Source: Arsenophonus nilaparvatae (GTDB lineage: Bacteria > Pseudomonadota > Gammaproteobacteria > Enterobacterales > Enterobacteriaceae). From it: a DNA stretch of 64,000 bases. Positions 17,287 to 24,988 of this stretch are shown here, piece by piece. Below the pieces are notes generated by a model. The model did no database searches, was not told the origin of the DNA, and saw only the letters and a program-made list of their open reading frames with translations. The stretch lies in NCBI RefSeq assembly GCF_000757905.1, contig NZ_JRLH01000004.1. The stretch is one strand, 5' to 3'. Numbering within the stretch: the first letter of the stretch is position 1; each line of letters starts with the position of its first letter. A program made the translations under genes and the position numbers.

Positions 17287-17559
17287 ATGAACAAAACAGA
17301 ACTCATCAATCAAATCGCTGAAAAAGCTGACTTAACCAAAAAAGATTCAGAAAAGGCGCTTAATGCATTCCTCGGAACGGTGACAGAAGAACTAAAGGCA
17401 GGAAATGACGTACAGCTAGTTGGCTTTGGTAGCTTTCAGGTTAAGCGCCGCGCAGCCAGAGATGGACGAAACCCCAAAACAGGCGATGCTCTTAAAATTG
17501 CTGCTGCAAACGTACCGAGTTTTAAAGCGGGTAAAACTTTGAAAGAAGCGGTCAAATAA
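17287..17559 (+). CDS. HU-family histone-like DNA-binding protein
   Basis: A 90-aa nucleoid protein of the HupA/HupB family: MNKTELINQIAEKADLTKKD, VQLVGFGSFQVKRRAARDGR, NPKTGDALKIAAANVPSFKA, ending KTLKEAVK. The beta-arm with RNPKTG and the Pro needed for DNA bending are present. It follows the plasmid origin, so it is probably a plasmid-borne extra HU. TGTAC-containing repeats lie downstream. Confidence 0.93.
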   Translation: MNKTELINQIAEKADLTKKDSEKALNAFLGTVTEELKAGNDVQLVGFGSFQVKRRAARDGRNPKTGDALKIAAANVPSFKAGKTLKEAVK

Positions 17560-17937
17560 CCTGACCGAAAAAGATGTACGAATTAAAACAACTGTACGAA
17601 ACGTAATTTAACCTATTTTTGTACAGGTGTTTTGTGGAGTGTCCGAAACCGAACGATTTTGTACATCAAGAATCACCTATCAGAAACTGAAAATCGTTAA
17701 ATCCAATCATTTTTGAAAATTAAAACAGAAATACCCGTCATAACCATCACTAAAACGCTCTGTAATCCATTCTAAGCAACTTTCTCGATAAAAACGTAAA
17801 TTCGTACAACTAAAATTTTATCGGTTCTCAAAATGCGTTATCGGGCGTTTTAACTTTAATGCTAACGTCAAACGCAGTATCAAAACTGCACAAATTTCCC
17901 TAAAACACCTATTCAATCAATTTCTGGTAAACTTATA
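17560..17937. other. Intergenic region with TGTAC repeats
   Basis: No gene. TGTAC recurs at about 17574, 17589, 17619, 17662 and, as CGTAC, near 17814, suggesting protein-binding sites such as a partition or replication control locus. It also contains the 90-bp element listed separately. Confidence 0.45.
17751..17840 (+). repeat. 90-bp noncoding element, copy 1
   Basis: Begins TAAAACGCTCTGTAATCC and matches 26778-26866 in the prophage replication region at most positions, with a few small indels. Both copies are noncoding. The best-kept blocks are the first 26 bases and a central CTAAAATTTTATCG. Confidence 0.8.
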
Positions 17938-17975
17938 GGGGTCCCCTCAGAAAACGGAAAAAATTGTACGCTAAG
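17938..17975 (-). repeat. 38-bp terminal inverted repeat of a Tn3-family transposon
   Basis: Starts GGGGTC and ends ACGCTAAG with internal CTCAGAAAACGGAA, the Tn21/Tn3-type 38-bp end. It abuts and slightly overlaps the stop of the transposase fragment, the normal arrangement at the tnpA end. Confidence 0.88.
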
Positions 17976-18186
17976 ACCCGTTGAATCGACGTAATGCCCT
18001 GAATTTACTCGCTCCTACTTTAGAACTATTTTTCCAGACGTAATCCCCTGTCAAATTAATATGCTCCCATCCAAGAGGAGATAAATATTTTAGGTGTTCC
18101 TCCTCTACAAATTGTCCATGAGCACGTAATGAGTTGATCGCTCTCTCCAAGTAAACCGTATTCCACAATACGATGGCGGCAGTCAC
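17971..18186 (-). pseudogene. Tn3-family transposase, C-terminal fragment
   Basis: The last 71 residues of a roughly 1000-aa TnpA: TAAIVLWNTVYLERAI, then LRAHGQFVEEEHLKYLSPLG and WEHINLTGDYVW, highly typical of the family. The rest of the gene is missing; homology stops at about 18187, where two copies of AATGTATAAGAATTT (18191-18205, 18213-18227) mark a new junction. Confidence 0.92.
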
Positions 18187-18401
18187 TAGAAATGTATAAG
18201 AATTTTAAACAAAATGTATAAGAATTTCAAAAATAATTTAACGAAAAATTAACATTAATTATTAAGCAGCATAACGGGTATCAAACGTGATTTTTTTCTT
18301 TTTGAGGCGAGAGAAAGATTTGTCAATAAGCGGTAATGATGTTTTTATGAACAATATGAGTTAACTTTGTACAATTGAGTGGATTTTAAGTAGATCTCCC
18401 C

Positions 18402-19619
18402 TTACCCCAAAAAGGGGACGTAACGCATTCGAGCAATCTCTAAAGCATGATCGACTAATTGAGCTATCCTCAATCCTTCGATAAAACGAGAAAATTTCAT
18501 CCTGCCACCACAAAGAATGCAACTAAACGGATCGACTCCTAAAAACCGCTGGCTTAGCAGGGTAAAAGTCATCGAACGTTTTCTTTTGAATGCCGATTGT
18601 CCCACTGCTTTTCTAACAATATCGAGTAATTTTCCCACCACTCGATTTGCCAAAAAACCAAAATAACGGATCATCCGAAAATGTTTCTCGGGGATCTGTT
18701 TGATAAGCCGTAAAATTAATTCTTTCTGGGTTAAATCTAAATTTTTATAATGACCGGTATTATGGTCGAAAAACCGCAACGTAATGCGACTTCCTCCATC
18801 ATAATGCGCTAGCCTTGCGCCAGAGACTGGCGGTTTCTTCAGGTAACGCCCAATATACTTTGCTGTTTTTTGGGCATTGGATGTCGGGTCGGCAAAATAA
18901 ACATGCCAATAATCTTTACCTTCAGCATTTTTCCCTGCATTCAGAATAAACCGCTTCCACTCATCATAATCTCTTATGTGCTGTAAACTTTCAGGTAGGT
19001 AAATTTTCCCCCAGACAGAAAGAAGATATTGTCGAATATTCCACATCCAACGTTTTCTGACTTTAGCGAGGTCAAATTGCATCGACTTCCATTTTTCATT
19101 TTGATTGATGCCGCCCATTGTCCATGAGAGATGAATATGCGTGTTCCAGTTTAGTTTTCTCCCATAGGTATGTAGCGCACCAAAAATACCCATTGTTAAT
19201 CCCCGTTTTTTTGCTGCATAAAGTAAATTGTCCGCAGCAAACGGGAACAGTTTCCCTAGTAACCATCGATTCAATTCAAAGAGAAGCCAAAGACTATCCG
19301 GCATCGTAAACGTACCATGTTGCCATTCGACATCCGGTAAACGCATTATATTTGTGTCTATCCAAGTATCCGTGGCTTTTGTTCCACAGGATGGACAACC
19401 TCGTCCCTTGCAGGTAAAACAAACTAACTTCTGATGAGCACAATCTTCATTTTCACAACAGTATTGACGGAACCCCATCATCGTTGTGCCACAGGCTAAC
19501 ATTTTTGTTACCACCTCGATTTCAATATCTCTCAGTTGGGTAGTTTCCATGATCGCCGCCCATGCATTATTCCGCTCAAAAAGCAATTTTAACGGTTTGG
19601 GTTGAAAATCAGCTCTCAT
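18402..19619 (-). CDS. IS91-family HUH transposase
   Basis: Rolling-circle transposase. The N-terminal zinc-binding region has repeated Cys pairs (CCENEDCAHQKLVCFTCKGR, then CPSC), the HUH motif is WNTHIHLSWT, and the Tyr-bearing helix is AKYIGRYLKKP with the downstream FFDHNTGHYKNL. Its 405 aa match full-length members and no frameshift is seen, so it may be active. These elements move by one-ended transposition and can carry flanking DNA, which may explain the abrupt change from plasmid to prophage sequence. The element's ends were not mapped. Confidence 0.88.
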   Translation of the reverse strand: MRADFQPKPLKLLFERNNAWAAIMETTQLRDIEIEVVTKMLACGTTMMGFRQYCCENEDCAHQKLVCFTCKGRGCPSCGTKATDTWIDTNIMRLPDVEWQHGTFTMPDSLWLLFELNRWLLGKLFPFAADNLLYAAKKRGLTMGIFGALHTYGRKLNWNTHIHLSWTMGGINQNEKWKSMQFDLAKVRKRWMWNIRQYLLSVWGKIYLPESLQHIRDYDEWKRFILNAGKNAEGKDYWHVYFADPTSNAQKTAKYIGRYLKKPPVSGARLAHYDGGSRITLRFFDHNTGHYKNLDLTQKELILRLIKQIPEKHFRMIRYFGFLANRVVGKLLDIVRKAVGQSAFKRKRSMTFTLLSQRFLGVDPFSCILCGGRMKFSRFIEGLRIAQLVDHALEIARMRYVPFLG

Positions 19620-20017
19620 CGGGAAGTTAACTCACGGAAAAAAGAAACGAAATTAGCCATTTAACGATTAATAACTGTCATGTTTTAGGGTGAAAAAATA
19701 ATCAATTTTAACGTTGCAGGATTATTTAACCAAATCTTATTTAACTAACCGACAAAACACGCTATAAAACGTCCTGTATCACTTTTTATGAAGAGATATA
19801 CGATGGGTAATAGGGAATGATAGGTTTTTTTATTTGATAGCCTTAAAATCAATTACAGGCGGTTTTTTTTATGTCTGTACTTACTGGTTATCGATTTGCA
19901 GCCGTAGGCTGATTCGTTCTTTATCTATATCAGATATAATGATTTTTTCATTTTTGTTTATTCGTTTTACTAGTTTTAATAAAGTTATGGCAGATAAAAC
20001 CCTAGAACCATGAACTA
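19620..20017. other. Junction region between the IS91 element and the prophage
   Basis: About 400 bases with no supportable gene; probably holds one end of the IS91 element and the broken left end of the prophage. No attachment site or integrase fragment was recognised. Confidence 0.4.
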
Positions 20018-21559
20018 TTAAATTCTTTTTCTTGCCAGTATTATTTTTTCATTTTCTTTTAAGTTATTTTCCAACAATCTAAAAGATGAGACGGCATTAA
20101 TTATCATTAATCCTGAAATAGATGAATTAAAAATACTTTTATATAAGTTACTATTTAGGTTTTCAAAAAACTTTCCTCTATATAATTTTAATGCTGATAA
20201 AATAACATGATTACAAGTTAAACATGCGAGGGCATTTAGAGCTTCATCCATATCTATGTTTTTTTCTGATATACTATAATCGGTTTCTGAACGAAGAAGA
20301 ATGTAAGTATATCCTTTAATTGCCATTTCATTGGCTAATCTCTTTTGTTCTGAATGTTGTGCAGCAAAATCTCTCCCTGTGACTCGGTTTTGGTGATTAT
20401 TAGCTCTAGTAATTTTATTTGACATTTCATCAGAATCATAATTTTCTAACTTTATAAATCTAGCAATAATTTTTATTCTGGAAAGATGCTCCAATGATAA
20501 ATGAGATAATGTTCCTATTGTGCTTACTGTTTGAGCACGATTAATTACACTAATATTTTTGAAGTTAAATGTCTTTAGATGGATAGTTCTGATCGTATTT
20601 CTTTTGTGTGGTATTATTTCATTTACAAGTAAAGTAATTCCATTATTAAAATACCAAAAATTTTCTGGTTCTAAAATAGCTGTTTGCTTTATAGCATCAT
20701 TAACTTCTGTTTTACCAAGCAGATTTCTTATATTTCTTTTAAATAGTTTTGAACCGTATTGTTTATACCATTCATATATTTGATCACCCGTTAGCGTGCC
20801 ATATATCGCTTGTTGATTTTCATCTATTTTCCCACATTGAATTAATTCAACACCTTTTAAGTCTATTTGTTGTGATGTTCCATCTCGCAACCATTGTTGA
20901 ATATCTTCTGCTGAAATTAAATGAATTTGAAATGGCCAATCTTCTTCCGGAGTATTTTCTTCCATTAAAGATTCTTTATTTAAAGAATTTTGCCAAGATT
21001 GCATATCTTCTAGAATAATAGAAGCGGCACCTTTCTTTCCTGTATGGATCATGGCAAATTTAAATTTATATTCTGAATCTTCTAAAGCGATTATTATATC
21101 TTTTTGTTTTTGTACTAAGAATGTATCAAATCTACTGAAATTTTCTGATAAGAGATGATCTGCCGCATCTTTAAATGATAAAAAATCGCTTTTATTCCAT
21201 GTGTTTTTGCCAGATTGGTTAAATTTACTTTGAACAACTACAACTAATTTTTCAATATGATTGACACAAATAGCATCTATACCACCGTCTGTTGAACTAT
21301 CACACACAGACTCACCAGCAATTTCATCGTCAACATTGGCTAATTGAGAAATACAAAAAGCAGCAATTGCTCTTGATGTCATTTTTACTTCGTAATCAGA
21401 TTGTTCTTTTATACATTCTCTATTATGAATGTATGGTTCAAAACGATTTTTCAAGGTATGGCCTATTCTTTTTGCCAAAACTGATGAAGTGGATGATGCA
21501 TTAATAATATTATCTTCATGCTTTAGATTGTGAACTAACATTAATTTTTGCCTGCTCAT
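20018..21559 (-). CDS. AIPR-family abortive infection / phage-resistance protein
   Basis: A 513-aa protein of the AIPR (abortive infection phage resistance) type. The N-terminal third has a restriction-nuclease-like core, DGGIDAICVN then LVVVVQSKFN (residues about 90-115), matching the D...(E/Q)xK arrangement. The AIPR signature follows at about 270-310: KLFKRNIRNLLG and NFWYFNNGIT. Family members abort phage growth, possibly by nucleic-acid cleavage. The ATG at 21559 has AAGGA upstream; a TTG at 21574 also opens the frame. It starts 51 bases after the N gene, same strand, so it lies in the left early operon. It looks intact. Confidence 0.82.
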   Translation of the reverse strand: MSRQKLMLVHNLKHEDNIINASSTSSVLAKRIGHTLKNRFEPYIHNRECIKEQSDYEVKMTSRAIAAFCISQLANVDDEIAGESVCDSSTDGGIDAICVNHIEKLVVVVQSKFNQSGKNTWNKSDFLSFKDAADHLLSENFSRFDTFLVQKQKDIIIALEDSEYKFKFAMIHTGKKGAASIILEDMQSWQNSLNKESLMEENTPEEDWPFQIHLISAEDIQQWLRDGTSQQIDLKGVELIQCGKIDENQQAIYGTLTGDQIYEWYKQYGSKLFKRNIRNLLGKTEVNDAIKQTAILEPENFWYFNNGITLLVNEIIPHKRNTIRTIHLKTFNFKNISVINRAQTVSTIGTLSHLSLEHLSRIKIIARFIKLENYDSDEMSNKITRANNHQNRVTGRDFAAQHSEQKRLANEMAIKGYTYILLRSETDYSISEKNIDMDEALNALACLTCNHVILSALKLYRGKFFENLNSNLYKSIFNSSISGLMIINAVSSFRLLENNLKENEKIILARKRI

Positions 21560-21610
21560 TAATTTTTCCTTCAATGATATATTATATTTAATGTCAGTTC
21601 GAAATTAACT

Positions 21611-21955
21611 TCAAAATTTTGCCGTCATATCTCCAGACATCAAAATAGTACAGTAACGTTTCGATTTGACTGAATACAAAGCCACTTTTGGCAAACAACA
21701 ATTATCAAATGAGTCATAAACTTTAGTCGGACGAATTGATATTGCTATTTCAACACGACTCATCACTTTTCTTTTTAGTGAAAGAGCAGGGCGTTTAGTG
21801 TTGGGTGGTGTTTGTTGCTGAGAGGGTTTACTTGGATTTAAGGCTGCTTTCAGTGCCATATTAAGTGCTTTGTTATAGTCGTAAGCTACTTGTTTGGCTT
21901 TTCTGCGCTCATGTCTACGACGGCGAGCATTATCATAACCATGAAAGTTACACAT
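21611..21955 (-). CDS. Lambda N-type antiterminator (module A)
   Basis: RNA-binding antitermination protein of the left operon. The arginine-rich motif NARRRRHERRKAKQ resembles lambda N (TRRRERRAEKQ) and P22 N (NAKTRRHERRRK). The central RPALSLKRKVMSRVEIAI parallels lambda RPILSLNRKPKSRVESAL. The tail CCLPKVALYSVKSK parallels P22 LLPGVALYAAGHRK. Ribosome site GGAGGT precedes the ATG. Its nutL lies 158 bases upstream and carries a GAAAA hairpin loop suited to such an arginine-rich helix. First gene of the pL-A transcript, followed by the AIPR gene. Confidence 0.87.
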   Translation of the reverse strand: MCNFHGYDNARRRRHERRKAKQVAYDYNKALNMALKAALNPSKPSQQQTPPNTKRPALSLKRKVMSRVEIAISIRPTKVYDSFDNCCLPKVALYSVKSKRYCTILMSGDMTAKF

Positions 21956-22112
21956 ATTACCTCCTACAATGGGTTTTGGTGGTGTGTGCCGGAGGTGTCC
22001 GGATTATATTTACAGTCATATTGGTAGTTCCCTGGTGTTGGTTTGAACTTAATGGCTGTATTTTGGTTATTTCACACACCCCAAAACCAAATGTTTGGGT
22101 GTTTTATGGTTA

Positions 22113-22143
22113 CGCTTTTTCAGCGAAAGAGGGTTAAAGAGCG
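22113..22143 (-). promoter_or_regulatory. nutL site of module A
   Basis: Read leftward: boxA CGCTCTTTAAC (22143-22133), a 7-nt spacer, then boxB CGCTGAAAAAGCG (22125-22113), a 4-bp stem with the GAAAA pentaloop typical of lambda. It lies between pL-A and the N-A gene. Confidence 0.85.
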
Positions 22144-22161
22144 GTACTGCATAACTGTCGT

Positions 22162-22271
22162 CACTTGCCTTCATGTTCATACGCCTCAGGCTGGCTACTT
22201 AGCAACGTCTGGCAAATTTTTAGATAACTCATGGTATTGTCTGGCGTTTGCCTGTTGCAGTGAGTTGATGG
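22162..22271 (-). promoter_or_regulatory. Conserved pL leader, copy A
   Basis: 110 bases matching 24019-24128 with about nine mismatches and no gap. Read leftward it starts at the expected first transcribed bases of pL-A and ends 18 bases before boxA. It contains repeated GCCAGAC motifs and a short frame ending TAG, but conservation continues past that stop, favouring an RNA or DNA function over coding. Confidence 0.8.
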
Positions 22272-22276
22272 AATGT

Positions 22277-22305
22277 AGTTTAGATAACAAAACTTACTGT
22301 GTCAA
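22277..22305 (-). promoter_or_regulatory. Promoter pL of module A
   Basis: Leftward TTGACA (22305-22300), a 17-base spacer and TAAACT (22282-22277). Transcription would begin at about 22270, the edge of the conserved leader. Confidence 0.7.
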
Positions 22306-22400
22306 TATATGTTTTATTAATTAAACTTTAGGCAGGCAGTTTATGTTAAAAGAATTTTAGATTTGATTTTTTAATTCAGTGAGTTATTGAAAAGAATTGA

Positions 22401-23048
22401 TTACACAAGATCAAACTCAATACGAGTTCCAACACCAATGATATAATCTAAAGTGTCAATTTGAATAGGTTTGTAATTGGGATTTATAGAAACAAGATAA
22501 ATATTTGGTCCGTCTATAATTAATTTTTTTATTATAATGGCATCAGAACTAGGTAAATGGGCAGCCACTATAAGACCACTGCTAACTTTATATTTCGGAT
22601 CAATAATTAAGAACGCTCCTTCAGGAAGGGAAATCCCTGAACCAGTTGTACTTACCATAGAATCCCCTTTAATTTGAACCGCAAAACAAGAGTTATTGGT
22701 ATTAGACGAAGTTTCTATCCAATGATCATTATTCATAATACTATCACTCCATGTTACTGCCTGCTCAAGTGATAGTAGTGGTATTTTTTTCATTTTATTA
22801 TGATAGGGTATTACTTCATCATTTAACTCACCTTCTAATAACCATTTTTCACTCACTTTAAGCACGTGGGCTAAAGCAGCCACATAATCTGCTGACGGTT
22901 TATTCCCGCCATTGACCCATTGACTCACCGCTCCTTTAGAGGCTTTAGTAGCTTTGACAATGTCTTTGTGTTTTAGCTTTAATTGTCGCATGCGTAAGAT
23001 GATGCGTTCATTAATAGTTGTTTTTTTCATGTTTATATTATTAAACAT
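22401..23048 (-). CDS. CI-type repressor with S24 autoprotease (module A)
   Basis: Prophage repressor. The N-terminal helix-turn-helix is LKHKDIVKATKASKGAVSQW; the C-terminal LexA/CI-type peptidase has the Ser in IKGDSMVS and the Lys in AIIIKKL. Such repressors cut themselves when RecA is activated, so this module should be SOS-inducible. The hinge reads SLEQAVTW, Ala-Val where Ala-Gly is usual. Starts at 23048 or 23030 are possible; both lack a good ribosome site, as with leaderless cI messages. Divergent from cro-A. Confidence 0.9.
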   Translation of the reverse strand: MFNNINMKKTTINERIILRMRQLKLKHKDIVKATKASKGAVSQWVNGGNKPSADYVAALAHVLKVSEKWLLEGELNDEVIPYHNKMKKIPLLSLEQAVTWSDSIMNNDHWIETSSNTNNSCFAVQIKGDSMVSTTGSGISLPEGAFLIIDPKYKVSSGLIVAAHLPSSDAIIIKKLIIDGPNIYLVSINPNYKPIQIDTLDYIIGVGTRIEFDLV

Positions 23049-23134
23049 TTTTAGTTTTGAATATTGATCATATTTGTTTTGTTGTGTAAACTTTCTGGCA
23101 TAGCTAAATCTCCTGTGGATGGAAATCCGTTTTT

Positions 23135-23347
23135 ATGCTTAAGAAAAATGTGATTGATTATTTTGGAGGTACGGTTGCTACAGCAAAAGTTCTTAACATT
23201 TCCAAATCTACAGTTAGTCTTTGGGGGGAAGTTATCCCTTGGAAATATGCCCTTTTAATTGAAAAGTTGACTAAAAAGAACCTAATGCTTGAGGCTGACC
23301 TCTATCAAAATAAAACAATAAGAACTCTGAAAAATAATTCGCTTTGA
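23135..23347 (+). CDS. Cro-type repressor (module A)
   Basis: A 70-aa Cro of the P22/HK022 type: MLKKNVIDYFGGTVATAKVL, then NISKSTVSLWGEVIPWKYAL, close to P22 Cro (VIDHFGTQRAVAKALGISDA). It is divergent from cI-A, with the operator region (about 23049-23134) between. No nutR, cII or replication gene follows; instead, after 160 bases, the second module's N gene ends from the opposite strand. Confidence 0.85.
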   Translation: MLKKNVIDYFGGTVATAKVLNISKSTVSLWGEVIPWKYALLIEKLTKKNLMLEADLYQNKTIRTLKNNSL

Positions 23348-23506
23348 TTTTATTAATGGATTGTTTCTCACAATAACCGCTTAGTTACCAGCCGGCCTTC
23401 CTGAAATTGGGAGATTTCAAATTCCCAGCCCATCGGGAGGGAAAGCTATTATCTCAAACTTATGGACTAAGTGTAGGATAAGATTGCTGCAAAGACTATC
23501 AAATTG

Positions 23507-23809
23507 TTATGCAATTCTTAATTTGCGGGTTTTTGAGTATTTTCTTGCAGAATAGAGATAAGTATTCGGTAAGCAACAGTTATCAAACGAAGGCTGAGGT
23601 TTCTTGTCTTTTAGATTGAGAGTGAGTGATGCAAGGGTATTAACGGTATCATCTTGCTTGTTGAATATGGAATCAAGGATTTTCTTTGTAGAACGTGGCT
23701 TGGGCTTAGCTTCATATTCAGCGCGTTTTCTATCCCAAAATGCCATTTGTTTTGCCAGGCGACGAGATTTAACATTGTCTTTTTTAGGTTTAAAGATAAT
23801 GGTTGCCAT
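23507..23809 (-). CDS. N-type antiterminator (module B)
   Basis: A 100-aa second N protein. The N-terminal arginine-rich segment is NVKSRRLAKQMAFWDRKRAE; KKILDSIFNKQDD matches P22 N (NIIDSIFGCDAP), and the tail FDNCCLPNTYLYSARKYSKT matches the N-A and P22 tails. Outside the shared SFDNCCLP block it differs strongly from N-A, notably in the RNA-binding helix. The ATG at 23809 has GGAGGT upstream. Its operon has no further gene: it runs head-on toward cro-A. Confidence 0.8.
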   Translation of the reverse strand: MATIIFKPKKDNVKSRRLAKQMAFWDRKRAEYEAKPKPRSTKKILDSIFNKQDDTVNTLASLTLNLKDKKPQPSFDNCCLPNTYLYSARKYSKTRKLRIA

Positions 23810-23949
23810 TTTGTTACCTCCTAAATAAGTTTTAGTGGTGTGTGCCGAATACTTTCGGTTTGTACTCACAGTCTGTTTATTCCCTGGTATAAAACCGAGA
23901 TTTGAGTGTTTTTTATATTCACACACCCCAAAACTCACTTGGTGGTGTT

Positions 23950-23994
23950 GCTCTAACGCTTATTCAGAGCTTGATTCCAATATGTTAAAGAGCG
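23950..23994 (-). promoter_or_regulatory. nutL site of module B
   Basis: Read leftward: boxA CGCTCTTTAACA (23994-23983), then a 21-nt hairpin (23970-23950) with a GCTCT/AGAGC stem. The hairpin is identical except for one base to that in the rightward nut site at 25010-25030, and unlike the boxB of module A. Confidence 0.8.
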
Positions 23995-24018
23995 AGATGA
24001 CTTAGTTACTGATGGCTG

Positions 24019-24128
24019 CACTTGCCTTCATGTTCATATGCCTCAGGCTGGCTACTTGGCAACGTCTGGCAAGGTTTCAGATAACTCGGAGTATTGTCTG
24101 GCGTCTGCCTGTTGCAGTGAGTTGATGG
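24019..24128 (-). promoter_or_regulatory. Conserved pL leader, copy B
   Basis: Second copy of the 110-base leader (see 22162-22271), starting at the predicted pL-B transcript start and lying directly before nutL-B. Flanking sequences on both sides are not conserved between the modules. Confidence 0.8.
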
Positions 24129-24163
24129 GATATAGATTGCAAGAAAATATTGTAAATTGCAAG
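24129..24163 (-). promoter_or_regulatory. Promoter pL and operator of module B
   Basis: Leftward TTTACA (24156-24151), 16 bases, TATATC (24134-24129). Two copies of ATTGCAAG (24136-24143, 24156-24163) overlap the promoter and are likely operator half-sites for CI-B or Cro-B. Confidence 0.6.
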
Positions 24164-24236
24164 TGTATTTTCAATTAAAAATTGAAAATTAAGTTGAGCA
24201 AAACTCAAAAGAGAGTTTATTTATTTGATAATTAGA

Positions 24237-24641
24237 TTATTTTTTTCCGCGAGCTTTAGCAAGTTCTTCAAATAATTTATCATAATGACGCTGTTTTTCA
24301 TGAAGAGAGTCAATTAGTAAATTCTTTTCACTTTCAGGGAGCTTTTCAAACAATTCAATAAGAATTTTATGTTGTTCTGATAATTTTGCGGATTTTGTTA
24401 CATTCGAATGAGATGCTTTTTCTTCAGCTTCATCCATGAAAAACCAATGAGGCGGGAATCCTGTAATTTCTGATAATTTTTTTAAATTAGTTCCTCTAGG
24501 TGAACTAATGCCTTTCACCCACTGTTGAATAGCTTGTGGGCTAATACTTAGCCTCCTTGCTAAGTCTGACTGGCTCCAGCCATTCTTTTTTAACACCTGA
24601 ATAATTCTCAGGGATGAATTTATGTTTTTTTGATCTTTCAT
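24237..24641 (-). CDS. Short CI-type repressor without peptidase domain (module B)
   Basis: A 134-aa repressor: helix-turn-helix WSQSDLARRLSISPQAIQQW, a linker and a charged coiled C-terminal region (LFEKLPESEKNLLIDSLHEK). No S24/LexA peptidase residues exist, so RecA-driven self-cleavage is impossible; induction would need an antirepressor protein or transcriptional control. Bro-N and KilA-N genes elsewhere in the prophage could serve. Divergent from cro-B. Confidence 0.85.
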   Translation of the reverse strand: MKDQKNINSSLRIIQVLKKNGWSQSDLARRLSISPQAIQQWVKGISSPRGTNLKKLSEITGFPPHWFFMDEAEEKASHSNVTKSAKLSEQHKILIELFEKLPESEKNLLIDSLHEKQRHYDKLFEELAKARGKK

Positions 24642-24650
24642 AAAATTATT

Positions 24651-24669
24651 TTACAACATTTCCTTGTAA
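24651..24669. promoter_or_regulatory. Operator-like palindrome in the cI-B/cro-B interval
   Basis: TTACAACATTTCCTTGTAA, TTACAA/TTGTAA half-sites with a 7-base spacer, immediately upstream of cI-B; CTTGTAAATT recurs nearer cro-B, and TTGTAAATT occurs at pL-B. Confidence 0.6.
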
Positions 24670-24744
24670 TCTTCCCTGAAAGAATTTCTTGATTTTTTAA
24701 TTTTTTCTTGTAAATTAATAAATCTCTATATTGAGGGCTGCTTT

Positions 24745-24981
24745 ATGGATAAAAACATTAAGAAACGTATAGCTGGAATAGCTAGTCAAACTGAAATTGC
24801 AAATTTTATAGGCCATGAACCTCAAGCTATAAGTTCATGGTTTAAAAATGGCGTACCTCCTAAAAAAATTCTTCGCTTATGTGAAGTTTTAGAGTGGCAG
24901 ATCACTCCCCATGAGTTACGCCCTGACATTTACCCAAACCCAACAGATGGTATACCCGCCGAAAAGCAAAATACCATCTAA
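24745..24981 (+). CDS. Cro/YdaS-type repressor (module B)
   Basis: A 78-aa helix-turn-helix protein (IAGIASQTEIANFIGHEPQA, then ISSWFKNGVPPKKILRLCEV) typical of Cro/YdaS antirepressor-class proteins. First gene of the rightward early operon, followed within 10 bases by the nutR boxA, then cII and replication genes, so module B drives the lytic right arm. Confidence 0.83.
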   Translation: MDKNIKKRIAGIASQTEIANFIGHEPQAISSWFKNGVPPKKILRLCEVLEWQITPHELRPDIYPNPTDGIPAEKQNTI

Positions 24982-24988
24982 GTAAGAC

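Noticed and set aside
22162..22271. Short peptide encoded in the pL leader
   Set aside because: The shared frame ends at the same TAG in both copies, but most codon differences change the amino acid and the DNA stays conserved beyond the stop, so coding is unlikely.
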